NCBI GenBank assembly: GCA_027295745.1
Contig: JAPUKI010000166.1
Coordinates: 1-8,398 of the forward strand
Direction of reading: 5' to 3'
DNA length: 8,398 nucleotides
DNA from: Acidobacteriota bacterium
GTDB lineage: Bacteria; Acidobacteriota; UBA6911; RPQK01; JADFOI01
The notes beneath the pieces are model-generated. The model was given only the letters and a program-made list of their open reading frames with translations, was not told where the DNA came from and did not search any database. This document shows positions 1-6,400 of this stretch, piece after piece. The position numbers and the translations under genes were made by a program. The first letter of the stretch is position 1. Each line of letters opens with the position of its first letter.

Positions 1-300
1 CCCGCCCTCCTGCCGAAGGAAGGTCTCTCGGCTGATGAGTTGTCCGATAGCACGGTGCCAGGGGGCCTTGACTTGTAGGCCGTAAACCTGCCCAGCGTCA
101 AACTTCAGGTCCAGACTCACTTCTATGACGGAGCCAGTCAAAGGAACATTTTTCCTGCGACGAGTTCCCTCCTCCGTGCGAATCAATAACGCCTCTATTT
201 CTTCGGAATCGAATCGTGTCACTCTGAGAGTAGCGTTACCACTGTGCCACAGCTTGCGGTCAGCACCATACAAGAGAAGGGTTAATCTTTTAGCAGCCAT
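1..300 (-). CDS. Unrecognised protein, N-terminal 100 residues (runs off left edge)
   Basis: The reading frame is open from an ATG at 300 down to base 1, with no stop in the window, so the C-terminus is missing. The start is well fixed: an in-frame TAG lies three codons upstream (307-309), and an AGGG/AGGGCAGG purine stretch just before the ATG can serve as ribosome binding site. The visible part begins MAAKRLTLLLYGADRKLWHS and alternates short hydrophobic and polar stretches, which suggests a beta-rich soluble protein. It has no signal peptide or membrane helix. Around residues 70-95 there is a segment with VYGLQVKAPWHRAI and SRETFLRQE that could be a conserved motif, but I do not recognise the family. 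It is transcribed divergently from the lipase-like gene across a 221-bp gap, so the two might share control. Real-gene status rests on open length, start context and plausible protein composition. Confidence 0.65.
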   Translation of the reverse strand, partial: MAAKRLTLLLYGADRKLWHSGNATLRVTRFDSEEIEALLIRTEEGTRRRKNVPLTGSVIEVSLDLKFDAGQVYGLQVKAPWHRAIGQLISRETFLRQEGG

Positions 301-521
301 CCTGCCCTAAAGAATACACGGCCCGTCCCCGATCTTCAGTGAGTTGCCCTGACCAGAACTATCGGGAAGGCACGAGAAATGATCTTCCCTGGCCTCGAAG
401 CTCGCCTGCTCTCTCAACAGCCGGGGCAACACAATGTTTGGAGCAACCGATTTTCTTTGACTTCGGCCCTTGACTGAGACAGTTTATAGGACGTACAGGA
501 AATTCTTTCGGAAGGCGGTCT
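301..521. other. Divergent intergenic region between unknown gene and lipase gene
   Basis: This 221-bp gap must hold the promoters for both divergent genes. I see two TTGACT words (457-462 and 470-475) and a TTTATAGG stretch (483-490) ahead of the lipase gene, but the spacings (about 20 and 9 bp) do not fit a standard sigma-70 promoter. There is also no GG-N10-GC sigma-54 element of good quality on either strand. No RNA gene or convincing hairpin is seen. Confidence 0.5.
510..515 (+). promoter_or_regulatory. Ribosome binding site of the alpha/beta hydrolase gene
   Basis: GGAAGG lies six bases before the ATG at 522 and supports that start over any later Met. Confidence 0.6.
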
Positions 522-1646
522 ATGTCGGTCAATCCGGTCATCCTCGTTCATGGAACTCAGGGCTCCTGGCTCAAGGACGAGTACCCAGTTGACTACGATA
601 ACGCCCTGCTTTGGACGGGAATCCTGAAGAGGAACTTCGACACCTTACACCTTCACGAGCTGGACGCGACCGTCGACGCTCAAGTGAAGAGGTGGGTGAT
701 GCCCCATCAGGCCGTGCCTCTGATCTACGCAGGCATCGTCGACGAGATTCGCGACGAGATGGATGAGCAACCCTATGCCTACGTTTTTACCTATGACTGG
801 AGAAAAGACAATAGACTAGCCGCTCAGGCACTCTCGGAGTTTATCGATCGCGTTCTGCGGGTTGCCGGAGTCCATGAAAAGATAGTAGGGCGAAGTGCTC
901 CCCGCCAGGTGGTGTTACTCGGCCACAGCATGGGTGGATTGGTAATCAAATGGTGTGCAACACAGATTGTTTCAGCAAGGAAAATCGCCAAGATCATTAC
1001 CATCGCCACTCCCTTTCGCGGGAGCCTCAAGGCCGTCGAAGCTCTCCTTCCAGGTGCCAGAAACCTCTTCGGCTTCGAAAACAAGAAATCGATGCGACAT
1101 GCGGCCAGGACATTGCCCGGGGTCTATCAACTTCTCCCGACCTGGGATCATGCCATCGTGGATAGCAGATCTGGACAGGAACTCCAACCTTTTAACGTTT
1201 CTTCCTGGCAGAAGAACCTGGTTGACAACCTTTCCAAGCGATTCTCTCCCCACTTCCTCTCAGACAAGCTCGCCGATGCCCGCGCCTTTACCCGAGTGAT
1301 CAACAAACCCTGGCCTGAGCAGCTGGTGAAGAAGGTTTACTATGCCCATGGCACAGGTAGCGACACCTGGAATCAGGTGGCTGTTGACACCAGGCGAGGC
1401 AATTTCTATCTCTTCAAGGAAGCGGATTCAGATAAACACGGGGACGGGACGGTGCATAGTCTCTCCAGTGCTCAGCCAGAGATCACCGGTCGCAAGCGGG
1501 TTCATCTCGATAAGAAGCACCGCTTTCGGGACCAATTGGTCGGTCAACACGCCAACATGCCCAATCATTCTGGACTCCAGGATTGGATTCTTGGGGTCCT
1601 TCGAGTCAACCCTTACGCCGAACATAGCTACGAGTCACCCCTTTGA
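522..1646 (+). CDS. LCAT/PGAP1-like alpha/beta hydrolase (putative lipase/acyltransferase)
   Basis: This 374-residue protein has the full layout of a serine hydrolase of the lecithin:cholesterol acyltransferase / PGAP1-like lipase group. Residues 5-17 (PVILVHGTQGSWL) form the first strand and oxyanion-hole loop. YDWRKDN at 91-97 is the Y-D-W-R signature typical of LCAT-type enzymes. GHSMGG at 134-139 is the nucleophile elbow, with Ser136 as catalytic serine. TIATPFRGS at 160-168 and PGVYQLLPT at 199-207 match conserved blocks of these lipases. GDGTV at 307-311 supplies the likely catalytic Asp308, and His343 (in GQHANM) is the likely catalytic His; His349 is the alternative. No signal peptide or membrane helix is seen, so the enzyme is probably cytosolic unless exported by another route. 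The natural substrate (phospholipid, sterol ester or other acyl ester) cannot be told from sequence. It is followed after 51 bp by a small membrane protein gene, and the two are probably co-transcribed. Confidence 0.88.
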   Translation: MSVNPVILVHGTQGSWLKDEYPVDYDNALLWTGILKRNFDTLHLHELDATVDAQVKRWVMPHQAVPLIYAGIVDEIRDEMDEQPYAYVFTYDWRKDNRLAAQALSEFIDRVLRVAGVHEKIVGRSAPRQVVLLGHSMGGLVIKWCATQIVSARKIAKIITIATPFRGSLKAVEALLPGARNLFGFENKKSMRHAARTLPGVYQLLPTWDHAIVDSRSGQELQPFNVSSWQKNLVDNLSKRFSPHFLSDKLADARAFTRVINKPWPEQLVKKVYYAHGTGSDTWNQVAVDTRRGNFYLFKEADSDKHGDGTVHSLSSAQPEITGRKRVHLDKKHRFRDQLVGQHANMPNHSGLQDWILGVLRVNPYAEHSYESPL

Positions 1647-1697
1647 AACCGGACAGATAGAGAGTACTCAGGTTCCCAAGAGTCCATAGGGCACAAC

Positions 1698-1979
1698 ATG
1701 GTTTCAGATAGGGCCGCGAGGGAGTACAATTCGCTCATGATGTTCGTTTTCTTACAGCAGATGGGCAGCGACATGCCCCCTTGGTTTATGGGTGGCCTCG
1801 GTGCTTTGGGATTCGTCCTGGCACTGCTACTCCTTCTCTTGTGTGTCCTGTGTGCTCTGGTACCCTTTGCGCTCTTCGGAATCAAGCCAAAGCTGGAAAA
1901 GGTGATTGAGGAGCAACGAACCCTCTCCGCTGGTCTGAAGAGGCTTGAACAACTACTCTCGAGGACGCCAGAGGATTGA
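1698..1979 (+). CDS. Small single-helix membrane protein with C-terminal coiled coil
   Basis: This 93-residue protein has one long hydrophobic segment at about 35-60, very rich in Leu, Ala, Val and Cys. It is preceded by a Gly/Pro/Met-rich stretch and followed by a charged helix (about 63-88, KPKLEKVIEEQRTLSAGLKRLEQLL) with heptad-like hydrophobic spacing, so a short coiled coil on the other side of the membrane is likely. The start at 1698 has TAGGG six bases upstream. A start at Met14 (1737), giving 80 residues, is also possible, with GAGGGAG about 12 bases upstream. No family is recognised. It lies 51 bp downstream of the lipase-like gene on the same strand with no terminator between them. 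It could anchor, oligomerise with or restrain the hydrolase, but that is inference from position only. Confidence 0.7.
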   Translation: MVSDRAAREYNSLMMFVFLQQMGSDMPPWFMGGLGALGFVLALLLLLLCVLCALVPFALFGIKPKLEKVIEEQRTLSAGLKRLEQLLSRTPED

Positions 1980-2078
1980 AGACCGCCCAGCGGGTTGCCT
2001 CCATCAAAGAGTCGATTGCCTCATCAGCAAGCCTGCCCAGTTCGTGATGGCTTCCCCGAGTCATTCTGGCAGCTCTCT

Positions 2079-2104
2079 GATGTCAATTTCTGCTGACATT
2101 TTTT
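2079..2104 (+). terminator. Probable intrinsic terminator after the lipase/membrane-protein pair
   Basis: ATGTCA (2080-2085) pairs with TGACAT (2094-2099) across an 8-base loop, with one extra G-U pair outside. The stem runs into six T residues (2099-2104) and then more pyrimidine-rich sequence. It lies 100 bp after the stop of the small membrane protein. The stem is short and AT-rich, so termination may be leaky. Confidence 0.45.
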
Positions 2105-2130
2105 CCCTTTTCTTTAAAAAACCTGCTAAC

Positions 2131-2145
2131 GCATTGATCCAATGC
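2131..2145. promoter_or_regulatory. Perfect dyad GCATTG-ATC-CAATGC, possible upstream activator site
   Basis: GCATTGATCCAATGC is a perfect inverted repeat with 6-bp arms and a 3-bp centre. Its centre lies about 200 bp upstream of the start site predicted from the sigma-54 promoter, within the range used by enhancer-binding proteins. No partner copy is seen in the window, so the assignment to an activator is a guess. Confidence 0.35.
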
Positions 2146-2206
2146 TTCTTATCCTTCCAGACCGGGGACAATCTGTAACCTGAAGTTGACATCGGTGGGA
2201 GGACTC

Positions 2207-2226
2207 AAGAGGATACTCAGCCTCTT
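2207..2226. promoter_or_regulatory. Dyad AAGAGG-N8-CCTCTT, possible upstream activator site
   Basis: AAGAGG (2207-2212) and CCTCTT (2221-2226) form a perfect inverted repeat around an 8-bp centre. The centre is about 123 bp upstream of the predicted sigma-54 start site, the classic distance for an enhancer-binding protein site. The sequence differs from the dyad at 2131-2145, so at most one of them is likely to be bound by a given regulator. Confidence 0.35.
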
Positions 2227-2313
2227 CCCAAACCCGCTTAAGCCAGGCAGATCATGGACATTAGGGGACTGTAGAGGAAGGAAGCAGCAGGTGACCCGAA
2301 GGCTCATAACCCC

Positions 2314-2329
2314 TGGAACGAAAATTGCT
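2314..2329 (+). promoter_or_regulatory. Sigma-54 (RpoN) type -24/-12 promoter
   Basis: TGGAACGAAAATTGCT matches the known sigma-54 consensus TGGCACG-N4-TTGCW with a single mismatch (A for C at the fourth base). The invariant GG (2315-2316) and GC (2327-2328) are separated by exactly 10 bases, and a pyrimidine precedes the TGG. Transcription would begin near 2340 and read rightward, with a leader of about 160 nt before the membrane-protein gene at 2502. The window also encodes a sigma-54 activator on the opposite strand, which adds context. A chance match is possible, but no other site in the intergenic regions comes close. Confidence 0.6.
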
Positions 2330-2357
2330 TCTTTAAGTTGCCTGTGTCTTGCATCCC

Positions 2358-2379
2358 TGGTGATCCACCTTGGTGATCC
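2358..2379 (+). repeat. Tandem direct repeat TGGTGATCC (two copies, 13-bp period)
   Basis: TGGTGATCC occurs at 2358-2366 and 2371-2379. The core GTGATCC recurs at 2430-2436 inside the right arm region of the following stem-loop. All three lie in the leader expected from the sigma-54 promoter. They could be binding sites for a protein on DNA or RNA; no known motif is recognised. Confidence 0.4.
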
Positions 2380-2408
2380 TTGCTGATGACGACACACGTT
2401 AGCCTCAG

Positions 2409-2441
2409 CCGAGGGATCCTCCAAGTTGAGTGATCCCTCGG
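2409..2441 (+). promoter_or_regulatory. Perfect 10-bp stem-loop in the leader of the membrane-protein gene
   Basis: CCGAGGGATC (2409-2418) pairs perfectly with GATCCCTCGG (2432-2441) around a 13-base loop, and a G-U pair extends it by one. No T-run follows (the next bases are TACCCAACC), so it is not an intrinsic terminator. It lies 60 bp before the start codon at 2502, in the predicted 5' leader. A role in RNA stability, translation control or protein binding to the DNA dyad is possible. Confidence 0.45.
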
Positions 2442-2501
2442 TACCCAACCTTCGCCTTGAACCAATGAGATTCGTCAACCGTGCGAAAGAGAACCCGATC
2501 C

Positions 2502-2981
2502 ATGGAACGGCTCAAGGCATACCTGGTCAAGCATTTCGAGGCGGTTTTTGCCCTCGTCATTCTGGTGAGCGTTGCCAGCATCAACTATTTCATCCCCTAT
2601 AAGCTGGTTTTCCTGAACTTCTATTTCATTGTGGTCCTGATTGCTTCCTATTATCTGGAACTGCGCAACGCACTGCTGGGCGGTGTCCTCTGCACCTTGA
2701 TCGTGATTGTTTACGTCTATTACTTTCCCACCTCCTTCATGCCAGCTTTTACGCAATTCGACCTGTGGATGAATATACTGGCCTGGTCCAGCTTTCTCAT
2801 TCTCACGGGAGCTGTGGTGGGACAACTCTCTGCCCGTGTCAAAAAAGAGGTGCAGCAGTTGAAAGAACTGAATGAGACTCTGGAAGCAAGCAAAGCGAAG
2901 CTTGAGCGGGATGACAAGGAGCTCAGAGCTCACGCCGAGAGGCTGGAAATGTGGTTATCCAGATTTGCAAAGTGGATGTAA
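2502..2981 (+). CDS. Four-helix membrane protein with C-terminal coiled coil, no output domain
   Basis: From the ATG at 2502 this gives 159 residues. A GTG at 2481 would add seven (MRKRTRS), but the ATG, with the purine-rich GAAAGAGAA about 10 bases before it, is preferred. Hydrophobic helices lie at about 13-30, 35-53, 57-75 and 88-108. A charged amphipathic helix with heptad spacing (about 110-148, with KKEVQQLKELNETLEASKAK) then reads as a cytoplasmic coiled coil. The block IPYKLVFLNFYFIVVLIASYYL (31-52) and the ILTGAVVGQL helix resemble N-terminal membrane sensor regions that in other bacteria precede histidine kinase or GGDEF domains. Here the protein stops right after the coiled coil. 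The other frames downstream show no continuing kinase or cyclase sequence, so this looks like a stand-alone module and not a frameshifted gene. It sits downstream of a sigma-54 promoter and converges with the giant regulator gene. Its function is not known. Confidence 0.8.
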   Translation: MERLKAYLVKHFEAVFALVILVSVASINYFIPYKLVFLNFYFIVVLIASYYLELRNALLGGVLCTLIVIVYVYYFPTSFMPAFTQFDLWMNILAWSSFLILTGAVVGQLSARVKKEVQQLKELNETLEASKAKLERDDKELRAHAERLEMWLSRFAKWM

Positions 2982-3015
2982 AAGCTGTGCATTCCTCACA
3001 CTTTGCCGCGGCCAA

Positions 3016-3042
3016 GCCCTGCCAGCACTAACCTGACAGGGC
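3016..3042 (+). terminator. Stem-loop, possible terminator of the membrane-protein gene
   Basis: GCCCTG (3016-3021) pairs with CAGGGC (3037-3042). After one mismatch, CAG (3023-3025) pairs with CTG (3032-3034) around a 7-base loop. It lies 34 bp after the stop codon. The nearest T-run (CTCTTTTTGG around 3060) is about 20 bases downstream, so it is not a classical Rho-independent terminator and may instead protect the 3' end. Confidence 0.3.
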
Positions 3043-3136
3043 CCTCCCCTAAAACAGCCTCTTTTTGGTTTCTGTCGCCTTTTTGCGTCTCCGCTTTTAG
3101 CTGAAAGAAAACGGCCCCAAAGCCAATTGAACCCTG

Positions 3137-3157
3137 GGGGTCGTTTAGGGGTCGTTT
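3137..3157. repeat. Short tandem repeat GGGGTCGTTT (two copies, 11-bp period)
   Basis: GGGGTCGTTT occurs at 3137-3146 and 3148-3157, separated by a single A. Two copies only; no function is suggested. Confidence 0.4.
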
Positions 3158-3197
3158 CTTGAGTGAGGAATCAAACCTTGAACTTTAGGTTCTGGAT

Positions 3198-3209
3198 CCG
3201 AGGGATCCT
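3198..3209. repeat. Second copy of CCGAGGGATCCT, also at 2409-2420
   Basis: The 12-mer CCGAGGGATCCT is identical at 2409-2420 (left arm of the leader stem-loop) and here. The two copies flank the membrane-protein gene about 790 bp apart in direct orientation. The copy here is not part of a matching long hairpin. It could be a protein site or coincidence. Confidence 0.35.
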
Positions 3210-3220
3210 TCCCTTGGGGC

Positions 3221-3253
3221 AGAGCTAAAGCCGTTTGAGTTCGTTTTAGCTCT
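3221..3253. repeat. Inverted repeat AGAGCTAAA / TTTAGCTCT
   Basis: AGAGCTAAA (3221-3229) and TTTAGCTCT (3245-3253) are perfect complements; a G-U pair adds one more step, leaving a loop of about 13 bases. No T-run follows on either strand, so it is not a standard terminator. Its place between convergent genes would fit a bidirectional transcript-end structure. Confidence 0.4.
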
Positions 3254-3446
3254 CCATCGACGTTCTACAAGTGTATCCACTTTACGATCAAGAGTCGTCG
3301 TTACTAGAGTGGCTGGTTACAATAAGGGGACAGTTCTCTTCTCTGTTGGTCTTCGGCACCTGAAGTGTCTCCCACCTTCCGGACCTTCCCGCCTCGGCCA
3401 GAGATTGGGCAGGATGACAAGGCCTGAGATCAGGTCTAAGAGCTGG

Positions 3447-6400
3447 CTAGTCCCAGGTCCCTGCTCGAAACTGCCGGAAGTCGACCTTACAATTGTGATT
3501 GGACAAGAAGGCAAGAAACCTTTTGTAATCACGGTTGGGCAAGTTGAAATACTCGACGACTCGACGATATTTCCCATTGCAAGCACCGAGTCCCGCCGAG
3601 ATAATCTCTCGAACCTCCTCTCGGGACAAATCCCGCTTCAGGAAAGGATCACGGACGGCACGCCAGAAATCCACACGACCGGCCACAAGGTCCTCCACGA
3701 TGGACTCAGCATGGGGGAAGGCCGGGCTACCGCCTACCAGCCGCATATCCAGTCTCCGGGAGATATCCCCCACTGAAATAATATTCCCTTCAGCCAGATG
3801 GTAGGCGCTCTCAATGATATTTTTCAGCTCGCGCACGTTCCCGGCAAAGGAATACCCGCCTAAATGGGAGATGGCCTCGCCAGCAATTTCTTTCTCATGA
3901 CCTTCTCGGCGGTTGAGATCCTCCAGAAAATGACGAATCAGAAGGGGAATATCGGAAAGATGCTCTCTCAGATGTGGGACTCGGATTTGAAAGACATTGA
4001 GCCGGTGATAGAGATCCTCGCGAAATTCACTCTTTCGAATCAGCTCAGTCAGAGGCTGGTTGGTGGCGGCCACGATTCTGACATCGATGGGACGCTCTTT
4101 GGTTTCGCCCAGTCGTCGGACTTTCTTGTCGTCTAAAACACGGAGCAGCCGAGTCTGCAGACGGACGGGCATAGTGGCAATTTCATCCAGGAACAGGGTG
4201 CCTCCCGAGGCTGCCTCAAATAACCCCTGCTTATGACTCACGGCACCGGTGAAACTCCCTTGACTGTGACCAAAGAGCTCGCTTTCAATCAGATCATCGG
4301 GCAAAGCTGAGCAGTTTATGGGAACAAAGGGTCCTGTCTGTCGACCACTCAGAGAATGAATTGCCCGGGCCACTAATTCCTTCCCGGTCCCACTTTCCCC
4401 CCAGATCAGAACGGTCGAATCAGTGGGTGCCACACGGCGAATCTCTTCAAAAAGCTGTTGCATCTTAGGGTGTTTGCCCACAATCGTGTGTCTGTCATCG
4501 ATAATCAAGGAAGGTCGACGATCTAGATCTATGGGTGTCTTATGACTTTGCGCTCGGCTGGCTAAGGGAATCTCCGCAATGCTGGCTACAGTGCTCAAAA
4601 AATCAATCTCGTCTTCAGAGATCCCTTGCCCTCCGTGTTCCAAGTACAGGAGCCCTATGAGCTCCCCACTGGAGCTGAGCGGAATCCCAAGAGAACCGTG
4701 GACGCCATGCAGGTGGCCGGGGGCTCCTTCGGGCAGGAACAGCTGCTCTCCATTCCACGCTTCTGTCAGCAAGTGCTTCCCGGTTCTGTGGCAACGACCG
4801 TGGGAGGCAGCCACGTAGAAGGGCCCGCCCGGAAACTTGCGCAACAGGATGTTGACAGACATAGCCGGTAATGAGTCCGCCACGATCTGAAGTGTTTTTC
4901 TTCCAATTTCGGTCTGATCACGCGTATCCCGAATCCAGTTGGCCAATTGACGCAGTTGCATAAGATAGCGAGGAACCGCACGTGGCCCGCCCGGCAAGAG
5001 TCGATCCCGGTCGCTTTCGATAGGAAGGATAAGATGCTTTATAAAAGATTGCCGATGATCCGGGGAAAGATGCACTAGGCGTTCCTTAAGGATCTGAAGG
5101 GCCTCGCTGTAACGCTGAATGGCCCCTTCACGGTTCCCCAGAACAGATTCTACTTTGCCCAGAGCGTGACACACCTCAGCTCGTGAACCAGGCCGGTCGA
5201 CTTGCCTTGCGACCTGAAGTGCCCGCAGGCAATATGCTCGTGCCAGGGAGGGGTTACCCCTTGCACACAACCATTTAGCATGAAGAGTGAGTCCCTGCAC
5301 GATGAGTGGAAAGTAGAACTCGCCCCTGGCAAGGGAGAGACCTTCTTGAATATAGCGCCCTGCCCGCTGAAAGTTTGCTCGTTCCAGGAGAATTCTGCCC
5401 TGTGCCAATCTCGCTCTTGCCCTGTAGTAGAGCATGTACTCGGGAAGGGCGTCGTAGGCCCGACAGACAGCCTGCCAGGCCTGCTCGTGATGACCCAGCA
5501 TCAAGCGAGCCTGGGCGCGGAGGAGAAAGTAATGTCCCCTCTGCCGGTAAATCTTTTTCCAATTCAGCGAGGAGACCACCGTCAGGGCTCGATCCGGTCG
5601 CCCCAGCAAAATCCAACTCCACCCTAATGCCAGGGTAGCATTAACAAGAGAGTGCTGAAATGCATCCTTGCCCAAAATGTCCCGACACTTCTTCAGGTAG
5701 AAGAGAGAGCGCTCCGGAAGGAGCTGATAGTTGGAGTTCTTCGCCAGTTCAAGATAAAACTCCGCCTCGATATAGGGGTTGCGATTTGACCGTTGATTGA
5801 CAAACTGAAGCTCCAGGAGAACACGATTGGCTTTTTGATGTTGTCCCAACTTACGGCTTATGCAGCACAGAGTCCCCTTAGCGTAGAGTGTCAACTCGTT
5901 ATTCTCTAACTTGTCGGCCAAACTTAAACTGTAGTGAGCAAGCTTCTTGGCCACCCTCAGTTGACCAGTTTCCAGGTTAAAGAAGGCAAGGTTATGGATT
6001 CGACCGGCAGAGGGAACGAGTTTACCTTCTGTCAGAGCTACCTGAATGGATCTGACCTCCCATCCAGCTGCTTCGCGTACCGCTCCTCTCAGTTCATAGT
6101 AATAGCAAAGGGCATGATACTGTTTACTGACCCACACTGAGGTTTCAATCTCCGGCAGCCTGTCAAGCAACTCTTTGGCAATCTTTCCCGCTCTCGTATA
6201 CTCTCCCAATGAACTCAGACAACACAGTAGATGTCCCTGAACCTCTGCGAAAAGCTCTTGATTTTGGGAGTTTCTAAGCAAGGGAAGTGCTTTCTGCAAA
6301 AAACCCGTAGCGATCTTTGCACGACCTTTGATCAGGTAGGCCCTGGCTAAAAGCCAATAAAGGAAGGCTTTTTTTCCGTCGCCCAACTTGGGAGATTGGG

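Larger units (their letters stand above)
1980..2501. other. 522-bp non-coding regulatory region
   Basis: No convincing gene is seen on either strand. The stretch holds, in order, a weak intrinsic terminator (2079-2104), a T-rich then A-rich patch (2099-2122), two dyads (2131-2145 and 2207-2226), a sigma-54 type promoter (2314-2329), a pair of direct repeats (2358-2379) and a perfect stem-loop (2409-2441). Open frames here, such as minus 2149-2478, give low-complexity, unrecognisable peptides without good starts. Confidence 0.6.
2982..3446. other. 465-bp convergent intergenic region
   Basis: This lies between the 3' ends of the membrane-protein gene and the giant regulator gene. It contains an imperfect stem-loop (3016-3042), T-runs near 3062 and 3080, a short tandem repeat (3137-3157), a copy of CCGAGGGATCCT (3198-3209) and an inverted repeat (3221-3253). 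I see no gene, tRNA or other structured RNA that I recognise. No clear intrinsic terminator for the minus-strand gene is visible. Confidence 0.55.

Noticed and set aside
369..382. GGCACGAGAAAT as a possible second sigma-54 promoter before the lipase gene
   Set aside because: The -24 half fits, but the -12 element reads ATGA in place of TTGC, so the required GC is missing.
457..490. TTGACT boxes with TTTATAGG as a sigma-70 promoter for the lipase gene
   Set aside because: Spacings of about 20 and 9 bp do not fit; cannot be called with confidence.
2475..2933. 152-residue open frame on the minus strand opposite the membrane-protein gene
   Set aside because: It is antisense to a clear multi-helix membrane protein; its peptide is His/Gln/Asn-rich with no recognisable fold, as expected from a shadow frame.
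2982..3110. A frameshifted continuation of the membrane protein into a histidine kinase or GGDEF domain
   Set aside because: Reading the other frames beyond the stop gives short peptides ended by stops and no signalling motifs.
3120..3215. tRNA-like or attachment-site remnant (GGTTTGATTCC on the minus strand)
   Set aside because: The flanking bases do not form a T-stem or acceptor stem, and there is no integrase or matching direct repeat.
3216..3231. GG-N10-GC spacing in the convergent gap
   Set aside because: The GG-N10-GC spacing is there, but AA replaces TT before the GC and the site overlaps a hairpin between convergent 3' ends; probably chance.
3309..3776. 155-residue open frame on the plus strand overlapping the end of the giant gene
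   Set aside because: Most of it is antisense to the Fis-like and sigma-54 domains; composition is not protein-like.
5202..5627. 141-residue open frame on the plus strand
   Set aside because: Antisense to the TPR region of the giant regulator; Pro/Ser/Gln-rich peptide without a good ribosome binding site.
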